From contig NC_058138.1 of NCBI RefSeq assembly GCF_011075055.1, positions 22,852,928 to 22,916,927 of the forward strand: a stretch of 64,000 nt of DNA, given 5' to 3'. Position numbers and translations under genes: made by a program. Every line of letters begins with the position of its first letter. Position 1 is the stretch's first letter. Under the pieces are notes generated by a model. The model was given only the letters and a program-made list of their open reading frames with translations. It searched no databases and had not been told where the DNA came from. The stretch comes from Mangifera indica. Taxonomy: Eukaryota > Streptophyta > Magnoliopsida > Sapindales > Anacardiaceae. Of the stretch, positions 21,868 through 35,164 are shown piece by piece.

Positions 21868-23196
21868 TCATGAACTTAGTGGAAACAAAAGTTCCATGAA
21901 TATGAAAATATGGCCAATTATTTGTTGGAGAATTTCAATCAATGGCTTATAATTTATAGATGCTAATAAAATTCTTCTATTTGATTGAATTTTGTATTAG
22001 GCATTCCAATTTTAGTTAATGATTTGATAAACAATGTTGAATTTGGTGATTTGTTGGAGTTCTCTGGATTCGATTTGGGTAAAATTCGAACAAAGCTTAG
22101 ATTATGATTGACTTAAACTATATACATTTGGATATCACTTGGAAAGTATATTTAAGTTTAAACAATTCAATTTAAATTCAATCCTTTATTTTTCACTAGT
22201 GCATTGTTATTGACATATCTTATACATTTGGGTAATTCTTGGGAAATTTATGGTATCTTCTTTTCTTTAGGATGATTGATGACAAAAGTGAGATGTCAAC
22301 AAGGAGCTTTCTCAAAAGAAGAGATTATTCATTTGCTTTAATATATTAAACGTTATGGCATCAATCCCCATCCACTCCACTCCAGCTTAAAGGCTCTCTT
22401 GCCATCAACTATTTGATTTCAATCATTGGAGTTCTTCAATTATGTGTTCACTTTAAGCTACTTTCATCAAGGACCTTTTATTTTCTCATATATAAATCAA
22501 CAAAATTATATATACACTCTGTATTAAATATTTAATTGAATATCTAGATAATATATTATTATATAATTAGTTAATTTTAAATTAAAAATAAAATAATATC
22601 TACTTACATAATAATGATATTTAATTAAATATTCAAAATGAGATGAATATATAATTACTCATTTGAAAGTGATTGGTTCCACTTTCCATATGTCCTAAAC
22701 CTGATCAGACCACAACATGTGAGGATCTGGACCCCCTCCAAGCAGGTTACAGGTTGTGCCCATTTGGAGCACCAAGCTCATCTTCAGGACTCGTCCCATC
22801 CCATCCCATCCCATCAATTGGGCTGAATTTCCAAGCCCATCTTTTTGGCTCAGATAAGCCAATTTCACAATCAGTTCTTGCAGGGGTGCTTGTCTAGTTA
22901 GGGCTCTTGACATTGCCAAGTGTCTTCGGCTCTTGTTTAGTATGCTAATCTTCTGCCCGCCTCAGCCAAAATTTGCATGTGAACTTCCTTAACCCAACTA
23001 AAAAATGTCCCGAGCTCTCTAATGAACAATGACCACACTAAAAAGGTCCATATTTGTAGGTCACATCTTCGATTTGTATAAGTTAAATTTTTTCAAATAT
23101 ATCCTATCTTAAATTGCGTTACATGATAACAAACTATATATTATGCATGGGATGTCTAAACTATTCCTTCCAGCCAAGCTTTCCGGGTGCTAGAAA
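21868..23196. other. AT-rich intergenic DNA
   Basis: Contains an AT-rich block at 22500-22650 and a short (catcc)n run near 22797-22815. The 74-codon frames near 22700 on both strands look like chance. No gene is supported. Confidence 0.45.
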
Positions 23197-24569
23197 ATGG
23201 CTTCTTCTTCTTCTTCTCTTTGTTTTCCCCATCTCTTGTTTTTGCTTTTCTCTATTGTCATCCTCACAGCGCAGTCCCAAACAACTTTGAGGCCAAACAG
23301 CCTTGTTCTACCAGTGCAAATAGATGGCTCAACACATCCTTTTGTGACCAACATCCATAAGAGAACCCCTATATTACAAATAGACATATTAATTGGGTCG
23401 GGCCAAATGGAGGCTCGGCTCAAAATAGAAATTTGAAGTCTGGTTTAATACTGTAGCTATTGAGTCTGACGCATGGGCCTTCCAGACCGGGCCCATGTGG
23501 ACAATTCCTGTGGGTTACTTGTGAGCATAACTACTTATCTTCAACCTACCATGCCCCTTTATGCCACTCAGCTCAATGCGCCAGAGCTCAAACCTCTTAC
23601 TGCCACACATGCGCCTCAGCAGCCAGGCCCGGATGCCACAATAACACATGTGGGCTCATGGCTAGGAACCCCATCACAAGCCTAACAGCCATGGGCGAGC
23701 TTGCTCAAGATGTGCTCTCGATTCAATCCTTAAAAGGGTCTAACCCTGGCCCACTAGTTTCAGTCCCGCAATTCCTGTTTGCATGTGCACCTTCCAAACT
23801 TCCCGCAGAATGGTTTGCGGAGAAATGTTCAAGGGATAGCAGGACTAGGCCATGCGTCAATCTCTCTACCGAATCAACTTGCCTCACACTTCGGCGTCTC
23901 ACCGAAATTCGCCTTGTGTCTACCTTCTAAATCGTCAATAAATGGTGTCATGTTCTTTGGGGAGGGGCCGTATTATATGCTTCCAAATGCTGATGTTTCA
24001 CGTTCAGTGAGCTACACCCCATTGACAATAAGACAAGAGGGACATTACTACATTCCAGTGACATCAATAAATATAAACGACAACCCAGTCCCCAATGCTC
24101 ATTCCGGAAGAGGCGGGACAAGGCTCAGCACGACAAAGCTTTTCACAGTCCTGGAACACTCAATCTATCAATCTTTCACCAAGTTATTCACCAGCCAGCT
24201 CTCCGGGATACCGCAAATGAAACTCCCGTGGCGCCATTCGAAGTGTGCTATGACACCAGGAAACTAAGCTACACAAAGATTGGACCTCAAATGCCGAACA
24301 TAGGCCTGGTGCTGCACGACCAGAATGTGAAGTGGAGAATCAGTGGAACCAACTCAATGGTGGAGGCAGGACCTGAGGTTACATGTTTGGCGTTTGTGGA
24401 TGGAGGCTTAAGTCTGACGGCTAAGATTATAATTGGGGGTCATCAGTTGCAGGATAATCTTGTGGAGTTTGATCTTGCTAAGTCAAGGCTTGTGTTTAGC
24501 TCGTCGTTGCTGTTTCAGAGGACAAATTGTGGCAACTTCAACTTCACTACAGCCAGTACTGCTACTTAG
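23197..24569 (+). pseudogene. Broken xyloglucan endoglucanase inhibitor / EDGP-like gene (A1 aspartic-protease fold)
   Basis: Members of this family are secreted, proteolytically inactive pepsin-fold proteins that bind microbial glycosidases in the cell wall. The signal peptide is intact (MASSSSSLCFPHLLFLLF...AQS), followed by SLVLPVQIDGSTHPFVT and NIHKRTPILQI. Family segments then continue in changing frames: GQFLWVTCEHNYLSSTYHA, RPGCHNNTCG and PQFLFACAPS (frame of 23460-23930); IAGLGHASISLPNQLASHF and KFALCLPSK (frame of 23779-24267); PFEVCYDTRKL, WRISGTNSMVE and LVEFDLAKSRLVFSSSLLF (frame of 24228-24569). Frames therefore switch near 23400-23490, 23805-23825 and 24215-24235. About 100 bases of foreign-looking sequence lie at the first switch. 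The gene is intronless, as is usual for the family. Several independent lesions make it a pseudogene rather than one sequencing error. Confidence 0.9.
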
Positions 24570-25379
24570 ATGATGTGTGTGAGAGGGGTTGAGCAGCACA
24601 TCATGAAAAGTCAAAAATGGAATAAAACTTGAATATTACCATAATTAGAGGTGAATTTGATTAGGATTGAGATTAAATAATTCAAATTTAATTCTATTTA
24701 TGATTAACGCGTTAATGTTCAAATTTAATTAAAAAAAATTTAATTTTGAATTTGATCTGTACTATTTTAAATGTAAATATTTAAATTAAATCGGATTAAA
24801 TTTATTTTATTAAATCAAACCTAGCCCTTGATTTGTTGTATCTGACGTTCCTATATATTATTCCTCAGCTGCCTTTGACTCGTCTTGGCATATATTCATT
24901 CCTTGAGAATTAATAAAACTTACAAAGAATTATGGTTATATTCAATTTAAAAAAAAACTCAATTTAAAATTGATTGGAATATAAAAAAAATTAATTAAAA
25001 ATTAAAAATTAAATCTTCAATTCATTTAAAAATAATTCAATTCTTTGGTCTGAATTTTAATTCAAATCTATTCAAAATGAACTGATTTATAAAAATTAAT
25101 CCCATCCTTGATTTGAATTTCCTTCGTCTTGTCTTAAAGTTTTTTTTTTTTTCCCTTCTGTCTATTTATTTTAAAAAAGGAAAAAGGAGAAAAATTACGT
25201 TCACAATCTAATCAAAACCATCCACGTCAGCATTTGGACCCGCTAAATCGTCCTAAACACGTGTATCATCCAATCAAATTGCAGTAACAGAACTACTAGT
25301 TATAGTTCAACAAAATATCAGAACCCAAAAACATAAACAGGGAAGCGAGCTGCAACAACAAAACACACAAGCACGAAAA
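24570..25379. other. Intergenic DNA upstream of SPC3
   Basis: 24650-24830 and 24930-25110 are AT-rich repeat-like DNA with aaattcaaat words. The SPC3 promoter and leader lie at the right end (about 25200-25379). No gene seen. Confidence 0.4.
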
Positions 25380-27538
25380 ATGCATTCATTTGGGTACAGA
25401 GCCAACGCTCTGTTAACCTTCGCCGTCACCATTCTCGCTTTGATGTGCGCCATCGCTTCTCTTTCTGACAACCTTAACACTTCTTCTCCGACTGCCGAAA
25501 TCCGGGTAAAACTTGACTGCATTTTTTTGTTTTCAAATCTGTCTTTGAATTAAGAGAAACCCAGTTGTGTGTTTTTCTGATTTTGACTGATTTTTGTTTC
25601 TGGGATTTTGTTATTTGCGATTTTAGGTATTGAATATTAATTGGTTTCAGAAGCAGAAGCATGGAAACGATGAGGTAAGTTTTCAATTTTTGTGGTTTTT
25701 AGGGTTGATTGTTTTGTGTGATTTATAGAAGGCTAGTTGATTTATGGGGTTTTGATTCTGAATTCTGTCTATGATTAACTTATTAGTTTGATAAGTTTCT
25801 ATACCATTATTTGTTTATGCTCGTTTAATGTGTGAGATTGTAGTTTAATGCATGACAAGGTGCGGCTTTGGTGATGGTAAGAGTTCTTGTAACAGTAAGT
25901 TGATAATTTAGTTGGCATCCAGGTCATTTGGAATTTAATTGTTGAATGTTGATGACACCTTTTTGGTAGGAATGGTAGTAAGTATATTGCTACAGGAGAT
26001 TGTAAGCCTAGGCCCATCTTGTTATGGGTTCGATTCTTGGTCATTATGCAATGCTGAAATGGTATGTGTGTTGTGGGGTCATTACACATGCCTGGGGTTT
26101 GCCTCTTTGCCCTACACTGACTAAAAACATTAGGCAGTTATTTAGGGGTTGCAGAGGATACCATGACGGGGCTTCCCTGGCTGTCTGAAAGAAGAAATCA
26201 AAGTTTGGAGATTGACAAGGATTTTTAATTTTCTAATTGAACCAGAAATTTCTTTTCAGGGTTTTCATAATTTACATGATACGAATAATGGATTGAAAAG
26301 TACAAACCTTATTTATTATGCGTGTACCTCTTCTCCTGTGGATGTATTGTGTTATAAGCACACCTGAGTATGTCATTTATCTTCTAGCTCTTGATTTCCA
26401 AATTCACTCTCTTGTATGCAGGTCAGCCTGACATTGAATATAACCGGTGATTTGCAATCTTTGTTTACATGGAACACTAAACAGGTTGATTGTCCAAGAT
26501 GTCTTTACCTCTTTTCATGTAAAGATTGTTATAGTTATTTGCTGATTAAAAGTGCTTTCTGAGATGTTTTTAGTGGTAGTTTGATACATAAGAGGTTTCC
26601 GAGTAGAAATTGATGAAAGTTTAACATGCTCATCTCTGACATGTAAACATCTAAATTACCCCATAGGATCAGATCAACTGGTAAAATATATATATTTTTA
26701 TAATCTTTTAGCAATTGATTAATTATTTCATTTTTTCTGTTTCAAATCCTATTTACTAATTCAATGGTATGCTCAAATATGATAGTCTTATTTGGCCAGT
26801 TCCTCTTTTACAATTATTGTGCATAAACTTTAGTCTGATTTGAGATTTAATCATCGCTTTACTACTCATCGCAGCTTTTCATTTTCGTAGCAGCTGAGTA
26901 CAAAACCCCAAAGAATGCACTGAATCAGGTAATCTCAGGGAATGTAGGTGCATATTTTTTCTGAAATTAGGTTGTTTTCTATTTTTGTGATTATTTCAAT
27001 ATTGTGTCATCTGTACTAGAGTATGATTTTATGAGGTAATTGTGAGGCTATAATCATATGCCTTTGCATGCTTCCAGCTTATAGACACCCACTCTATGCC
27101 AATATTATATTTCATGTGAACTTTAGGAGTACTTGTTAGATCTCAGGTTTATCTGCTTGAAATCATGCTCTTTACTTGATTGACTTTGAATGTTGTTGCA
27201 CAGGTGTCACTTTGGGATGCTATAATACCTACCAAAGAGTCTGCCAAGTTTTCCATTCACACCTCTAGCAAGTACCGTTTCATTGATCAGGTATGCCATC
27301 CTAATGAATTTCTGTTTACCATTTGGTCTGCCAATATTCATAGGTGAACTTACATGTTTTCTGTACTAAAAATGAATTTGATTTTCATTTTCCCATTTCC
27401 TTTTCCATGCAGGGACACAATCTCCGGGGTAAAGAATTCAACTTGACATTGCACTGGCATGTGATGCCAAAGACAGGCAAGATGTTTGCTGATAAAATAG
27501 TCATGTCTGGATACCGCTTGCCAGAGGAATACAGATGA
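25380..27538 (+). CDS. SPCS3: Signal peptidase complex subunit 3 (SPC22/23)
   Basis: Accessory subunit of the ER signal peptidase, needed for removal of signal peptides during translocation; a single-pass type II membrane glycoprotein. Exons 25380-25505, 25627-25674, 26422-26484, 26875-26928, 27204-27290 and 27413-27538 give exactly 167 residues, the usual length in plants; all internal exons are phase 0. The start [19 protein letters not shown] begins at the first in-frame ATG. Residues about 11-30 form the membrane anchor ([18 protein letters not shown]). The lumenal part carries [10 protein letters not shown], an NIT glycosylation sequon (LTLNITGDL), the conserved [20 protein letters not shown] block and a [13 protein letters not shown] segment with a second NLT sequon. 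In Arabidopsis the homologue At3g05230 is two genes from ERCC1. Confidence 0.96.
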
Positions 27539-28646
27539 GAAATATCTCTAGTGTATGATCTTGCTGTAACTTCAGTCTTTCTGTAAGGGGATATTAAGGA
27601 TCATCTTAACTAGAAAACTAGAAACAGGGAACATTTCTTGTTCGACAAAGCGAGGAAAAGAACATTGTTTTGCTTTAAAAACATTTTTTTCTGTTGCAAA
27701 ACTATGGATCATGATTCTTTCATTGGATAGCTACTCACAAAAACTGAAACCGAGACCATGAGCTTTATAAATGTTGTTTTCTCTTGAGATTTATGGTCAA
27801 ACCAGTCGAGAAAACTTCGCAACAAAGAAACAAGTATGGCTATTCTCTACTTGAGAAAGAACCTTGATGCCTCGCGAGTTTTTTTTTGTTAAAATTCAAT
27901 CAGTGGTGTAAGATGTAATTTAGAAGTTGTACTTGTACTAAAGAATGTGTGATTCTAATTGATAAGTTGCTAGAATTTTACCAGGTAAGCATGATGAGGT
28001 TTTGATTTCTAGAATCACCTTTCCATGAATGATTTTTTCAAAATTACACAATTAAAAAGAGTCTGATCCTGTTAGATTACATATTGTTTTTAATGTGATT
28101 CAACATTGATACATTGTATCATTAATTTTTTTTAAAAAGTTATGGTTTATGTCATTTTGTATTTTTTGAATTTATTGAATGAAAACAAGAAAATAGTAAT
28201 TCAAGTTTATTTGATTTTATCTATCGTGTTACTCAATTGTTTATTTAAATTAAATGATATTGTGTGATTAAATTATTATAATTAAAAAATAAAATAATAT
28301 TTAATTATATAATAAACTCCTAATTTAATTCTTAAAATTGGACCAACGTAACATAAAATTACACTTTTCAGTAGATGTTATGTTTATGATTGAATACGAC
28401 ATGTTTTTCTATGATTGATCAAATATCCGCCCCCGGATGGATATCGAAAAAATATGTACTTCTGTAAAGATGGGATAATCCTATTCCTGACAAAATATAT
28501 ACTCCTCTTAACCAAATGAACCCTTACAGCGTTACTTTCTGGTTGTCTCTCCTCTTAGTACTCTGCTTCGCAGAATAGAGGGACTCGTAAAACCCCCGAA
28601 AGACGACGTTTTCAATATTTCACCTCCGCGAATTTACCATTCGGAG
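27539..28646. other. SPC3 3' flank, intergenic DNA and SANT-gene leader exon
   Basis: SPC3 3' untranslated sequence, then AT-rich DNA (28030-28320). The last part, about 28540-28646, fits a non-coding first exon of the downstream gene: it ends tcggag followed by gtatga, a good donor. Confidence 0.4.
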
Positions 28647-29250
28647 GTATGAAACCCTAATCTTTCGCTTGTTAAATAAAATCATGAAGTTCTGTTTGGT
28701 TACCGAGAGAGTCTTGTAAAGGAAACGAAATTCGTCATTTCTTGATGATTCTCTTCATCAGAAATTTTCTTCTGAAAGAATCATTCTAAATTATTTCTTT
28801 TTTTTTTTTTTCAATTTTTCCTTTACTTTCCTCATTGAAGGTAGAGTTTGAGCTTCGCTTTCGTAATTTGTCTGAGTTATTTTCTTAACCGGTCATATAT
28901 CTTGATATAATGGTTGACAAATTACTGAATTCCAAACATTAAATGCTACTGTTCAATTTCTGATTAAGAACTTTTATCTCGCTTAACTTAAGTCAAGGGG
29001 TGTCAACCTGAAAAAAAAAATATAAATTTGAACACAATACAGGTTATGGAGTATTTAATGCTCGTAGCTATAAATTCTGAAAAATGAGTGTATTATGCTA
29101 AATCACTTGCATTTTAGTTCAATTTTTAGTTATTTTAATGAGGGGTGCAAATATATGTTATATGATAAATGCTTTTTATTTTAAAAATTGTGTTGCCTTG
29201 ATGTGCCAAGCAATTTGTTGGACTCTTCTCTAAAATCCAAATTTTTGTAG
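28647..29250 (+). other. Predicted 5' UTR intron of the SANT-like repeat gene
   Basis: A donor (tcggag|gtatga at 28646/28647) and an acceptor (atttttgtag| at 29250) bracket AT-rich DNA just 8 bases before the start codon at 29259. Confidence 0.5.
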
Positions 29251-29258
29251 CGGAGGGA

Positions 29259-31689
29259 ATGGGAAGCCAAATCCCTACAGTGAGTGATCGCACAAGGGTG
29301 AGTTGGACAGCAGCTATGGAGCATTATTTTATTGATCTCATGTTGGATCAGCTGCATAGGGGGAATAGATTGGGACATACGTTCAACAAACAAGCTTGGA
29401 CTGATATGATGACTTTGCTGAATGCAAGATTTGGGACTAGATATGATAGAGATTCTTTGAAAAGTCATTATTCAATTTTGTGGAAGCAATATAATGATGT
29501 AAAGAATCTTCTCGAACAGAATGGATTTTATTGGGATGATACCCATAAAATGGTGGTGGCTGATGAACAAGTTTGGGATGCTTATATCAAGGTTGGTTAA
29601 TTGTATATGGTAATTACTTCTGTGGTTATCTGTTTTTGTTACCAAAATAAGTTGTTATATGCATATGCAGGCCAATCCTGATGTGCAAACCCTTAGGAAT
29701 AGAGCTTTGACATACTTTGATAATTTGTGCTATATTTATGGATATACACAAGCAGATGGAAGATACAGCCGCTCAAGTCATGATGTAGACTTAGATGATG
29801 ATGTTCAAGTAGTGCATAGTGGTAAGTTTGATGTCTGGTTGAGGACCAAAAATCATTGGTTTCACTTGAAAATTCAATGCATCATTAAATGTTAACAAGG
29901 GAATAGGAGACTAAGTTCAGTAAGAATGAGTTTACACAATGTTTACTCTCTAGTAACTGATGTTTTACTCATAATTTAGTGCATGATTGTAACAGAAATA
30001 ATTTAAATGATTATTTTCTGAGTTTCAGGTGTTGAAATAGGTAGCATTGCCTCAGAAAGTTGTGAACCTGCCAAAAATGCAGAGTGGACACTGGCAATGG
30101 ACGGATATTTTGTTGACCTTATGTTGGATCAAGTAAGAAAGGGCAGTACAAGAAAACATGCGTTCTCCAAACAAGCATGGAAAGACATGCTCATCTTGTT
30201 CAATACAAAATTTTATACGCAATATCACAAAGGGTTTTTAAGGCACCGGTATAAGAAATTGTTCAAGTATTATGTAGATGTAAGGACTTTACTTGATCAA
30301 AAAGGATTTTCTTGGGATGAAAAACGACAAATGATAGTTGCCAATGATAGTCTTTGGGATAAGTATGTCAAGGTATATGATTATTTCATATGATATGTTA
30401 GTCTATAGTTATCAAATATTCTGAAGTACTGTTCTGGATGTAGGCATATCCCCATGCAAGTTCATACAGAAACAGGACGTTGCTGAACTATCAAGATTTG
30501 GAGTTGATATATGCTTATGTGACCAAAAATGGTCAGTCACTTCATATTTGCCAAGATAAAAATTTGAAGGACTGCGTCTTTCAAGTCAAGACAGGTTAGA
30601 AGTTCATTGTGATATCAGCAAGCTGGGAACTGTAGTTTAAAAAAATTTTGATTTTGGATTCTATTGTGATGTTCAATTCTTTAATGAAGTTAACAACAGT
30701 ACGTTTATAAGCTTCATGACATGAAAATTGATGTGCTTCTAGTGTAATCTACAGTTTAAATACTGATGCTGATGAGCTATTAGGTACACTGACAAATAGC
30801 TTCACCATGCATGTAGGTGAAGAGAAGGAAGGTCATTCATCTGCTGGAAATGGTGGTTTTGGAACACTTTGGACACCAACAATGGATTGTTATCTCCTTG
30901 ACCTGTTGCTAGACCAAACTCTTAGAGGAAATAAGATTGGTCTTTCGTTCACAAGTGAGGCTTGGATGGAAATAGTCATTATGTTTAATCATAAATTTGA
31001 ATCTCGTTATGATGTAGATGTTTTGAAGAAACGCTACAAACATTTAAGAAAGCAGTATAACAACATAAAAATTCTTCTAGAACAGAGCGGCTTTTCTTGG
31101 GATGATATGAAAGAAATGGTAATAGCTGAAGATCATGTTTGGGATTCTTATGTCGAGGTGAATTACCATGGACCTATTTTCTTGTATCTTAGATATACGT
31201 CACTCTATCACTTATGCATGGTTTATGCAGGAACATCCTGATGCTCAATTATACAGAAAAAAATCGGTGCCAGGCTATCACAAGCTATGTTTTATATATG
31301 GCCAAGAAAGTTTTAATCAGAGGTCCAACTATTTGGTTAACAGTGTAGATATGAGGAGCACAGACCCGGATTTGTTGATTGGTATGTTTCTTGTTTCAGC
31401 CATGAAGATTAAAATAAGATATTCTGTGGTGGATGGTCCAACAAGTATTTTCTCAAGTTGTGACATAGGCGGTTAAAAGTTGAGTGTGTGTTTAGAATGA
31501 GCTTGAATTGAGGGAATGATGGATTCTGCTTTATGTAGTGTTAGGTACTAGGATTAGTTTGTATCTTATTTAGATCATTTGTCTTAATGAATTCCTTACT
31601 AGTTCTTTTTTTTTTTTTAAATTAGTAAGGCAAAGCTCTTCAAATATTTGGGAATGTGGCCTATTCATCTGTATATGTGACCTTTTTTT

Positions 31690-31732
<43 letters not shown>

Positions 31733-34700
31733 GTCTTTTTATATTTTATATGTATTTTTTAAAAAAATTTTCAGTCTTGTTCCTTTTTTAAAAGTTATGA
31801 GTGTCTTCAACTGTTGAGTTTTGTTAGCGAAAACTTATTCTTTGGTTGTTGCCTGCATGTTGATGATATAAAGGAAAGAACTATAGAATACTATTTTTGT
31901 TCTGTTTTGTTTCTTGTGGAAATCGATGGCTATAGTTTCCCTTTGGCTCTCCAAATCCAGATTTTCTAGCCCAATGTAATTCACAAATGAATATTCACCC
32001 TATCAACTGTGAAGAATGAGTGTGAAGTAGGATGCAGAACTTGATTTATTAGGTAGGAAAGCACCAGCTCTCTATCCCAGTAAGTGAGAAAGCAAGGGTT
32101 GTGTTGTATTGATGTGTGTCTAGAATCATCATTTTTCAGAAGTTGAGGTACAGTTGTAATAATTTACAAGGTTCTTTTATTTGTAGGAGAAGATGCCCAA
32201 TTCTATACAGACAGAGATTTTTCAAGGACAGATTGGACGCCATTGATGGACCGTCATCTTATTGACCTTATGTTAGAACAAGTGCAGATTGGGAATAGGA
32301 TTGGTTACACTTTCAAGAATGAAGCATGGATAGATATGGCTGTCTCATTTGTTGAAAGATTTGGATTACAGTTTGACAAAGATCTTTTGAAGGTTCATCA
32401 TAAAAGTTTAGAGAAGCAATATTATGCATTGAAAAATCTTCTTGAACACAGAGGGTTTTCTTGGGATGAAAGACAACAGAAGGTCACAGCATATGGTGAT
32501 GTATGGGATGCATATATCAAGGTACTCTACTCATCTGTTGTGGTCTTACACATGTATTTTGTTACAAAGGACTAACATACGTCATATGTAGGAACACCCA
32601 GATGCAAAATCATACAAAACCAAACCCACACCAAATTATTATGATTTGTGTTTGATTTATGGGAATGCAACTTCTAATGGTATGGCCAACCGATTAAATC
32701 AAGTTCTTGACTGTAATGGTCATGGTGAGTTTTACTGTTTGGAGCTTATTAGCATTTACTGAAAATTTTGTGAGATGACTATAACTAAATTGAATGAGTT
32801 TGCCACATGTCTAATCTTTCTTATACTCTGATTAAATATGTTGTATCAGGCATCTTTGACATTTTGTGATATGATTTTCTATTATTTTTTATAGCATAAA
32901 ACAGATTCATTTTTTAAACATATATAAACATTTTTCATATTTGTTGAAGGAGCTAAATCAAAAAATGGCTACTGCTGGAGGACTGATTGGACTCCTCCAA
33001 TGGACCGCTATTTCATTGACCTAATGCTACAGCAAGTTCGTCAGGGGTCTATGATTGATCAGAAATTCAGCAAACAAGCCTGGGCTGACATGGTCACAAA
33101 GTTTAGGGCAGAATTCGGGTCTCAATATAGTAAAGATGTTTTAAAGAGTCGTTATATGAACTTGAAGAAGCGATTCCATGATATGAAAAATTTACTTGAT
33201 CAGAGTGAATTTGCTTGGGATGAAATGCGACAGATGATAATTGCCAATTGTGATTTCTGGGAAGCTTATGTGAAGGTGCTTTTTTAATCTCTGTGAATAA
33301 TTTTTTAAAGTTCCGAGTAGCTCACAAATTGTATCTGCAGGTTTGCCCTGATGCACGGCCATATCGTAATAGAACCCTCCCAAATTACAATGACTTGTTC
33401 TTGATATATGGAAATGCAAACACAAACACTGGGGAAAACTATTTTAGTCAGTCCATGGAAACTGACTATGCTGTAGGAGTAAAAACTGGTTTGTTTCTCT
33501 CTGTCTCTGGGTTATGCATGATCAAGATTGTTGAATTGACTTTGTACTCACTGAAAGATTTGTACTACAAGCCTGAAAATGGACTAGGATATTATTTGAT
33601 AAGTGAAATAATTAAGAAATAAGTTGAGCTAATGCAATCCCTTGGTGAGTTGACGTGGGCTGATTGATGACAAGTGTCTTTTTAAGATAGTAAACAAAAT
33701 AAATGTATTGATGATAAAAATGAGTTATAGCAGTGGACCAGATGTCCAGAACAGACTCTTTTAAGACACAATTTGTACTAGATGAGAATCAATCTGTATG
33801 AAAACCCCCTGCCAAATTAACACTGTGCAGCTTCTAAGATCTTTGATTTCTTTTGTTCATTTTGGCATACTTTTGTAGGTTTAGGTGGGTCAATAAGCTA
33901 GCTCTATTATCTGGAAATCTTATGTCTCTTCACGAAAATAATGTAAATCTGGAAGTACAGTATAAACACAAAAGAGCAGCTTTACATCACATGTTACAGA
34001 GATGTAGGTTTCATTAAATGCTATATTATGCAGTTTGGAATGGTTGCATATTTCTCGTCATTAGCTCTGAGAATCCATCTGTTGGATTAACGGTTGTGTT
34101 GAATTTGTAGGTGAAGAGGATGATCAATACCCTGATAATAGTAGTCCTCCAAGGGTACATTGGACAAAGATGATGGACAGATTCTTTATTGACCTTTTGT
34201 TGAAGCAGTTGCATAGAGGGAATAAGATTGGTCACGGATTTAGTGATCAAGCTTGGGCCTGGATAGTTGCATCATTCAATGAACAGTTTGGACTTATATG
34301 TGACAGAGAAGTATTGGAAGAACGGTATTTTAGCTTGATGAGTGAATGTAACAACATCTCAGACCTTCTCAGTCCGGCTTGCTTTATGTCGGATGACCTT
34401 CAGCAAACAATGATTTCTGATGATGTTTGGGAAGCTCATATGAAGGTGCATTTCCTTATCTAACCACAGTAGTGAGACTGGTCATTTTTATTTTCTGGTT
34501 ATTGGTCATTGAACACCTGGTAACCATAGTACGTCATGGTGGAATTTCAAAGATCATTCTTGAGGAGATATTAGATCAGGAAATCGGAAAGAATAGTTCT
34601 ATTGTATTCTTAATATTGTTCACCATTGATTCTGACGAGCATTTATACCATGATAATTTGCAGGAACATCCAGATGCTGTCATCTATGAAGAGAGAAACT

Positions 34701-35164
34701 TAAGTAATTATAGCGATTTTTCTATGATTTATGGAAACAAAAGTTCTGATAGAAGATTAAGCAGTGCAGTTGTAAAAATTGAGAATGACGATAATATCTT
34801 TAGAGATTTGCGTACTCCAGCTGCAGAGTTTGATATATCAGAACGAAAGAAAAAGCGGAAATCTGCAAGCTCATCAACAAGGGCTTGCCAAAGAAAAATT
34901 AAGAAGCCCACCAAGGAGGATATACAGGAAACTCTGGATGAGGTCCCTAGTGTGGTCAAGACATGGACAGGTAACAAAGAGATCATTGAAGAATGTAGCT
35001 CAATCGAAAGGGTTGTTGAATCGCTTCAAGCTGTTCCAGGCATGGATGATGAGATCTTCCTGGAAGCATGCCAACTTTTAGAAGACGAGAAAAAAGCCAA
35101 GATGTTTGTTCAAATGGATGTCAGTCAGCGGAGGAACTGGTTAATAAGAAAGCTCCGCAGGTAA
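29259..35164 (+). CDS. Protein with six Myb/SANT-like repeats (L10-interacting MYB / At2g24960 type)
   Basis: Predicted nuclear DNA- or protein-binding factor of 1082 residues. Exons: 29259-29591, 29671-29821, 30029-30372, 30444-30594, 30817-31157, 31231-31381, 32187-32521, 32592-32724, 32950-33275, 33341-33488, 34111-34445, 34664-35164; all phases agree and the stop is TAA. Odd exons each encode a Myb/SANT-like domain (Myb_DNA-bind_3 family) starting W-T--M and containing DLMLDQ-like, a trihelix core with W (e.g. KQAWTDM), [14 protein letters not shown] and VWD-Y-K. Even exons encode a linker with PDA--YR----NY--L--IYG. Repeats lie at about residues 15-111, 175-276, 340-440, 503-602, 660-755 and 817-916. 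The sixth lacks the GFSWD block. The last exon adds a basic KKKRK region and a conserved C-terminal helix domain (about 995-1082). The Arabidopsis relative has fewer repeats, as far as I recall. Confidence 0.93.
31697..31729. repeat. (TA)n microsatellite in intron
   Basis: About 16 uninterrupted TA units following a short tgtgtg run, in the intron between the 31231-31381 and 32187-32521 exons. Likely polymorphic in length. Confidence 0.9.

Noticed and set aside
22673..22919. 74-codon frames on both strands
   Set aside because: No domain or composition evidence; intergenic.
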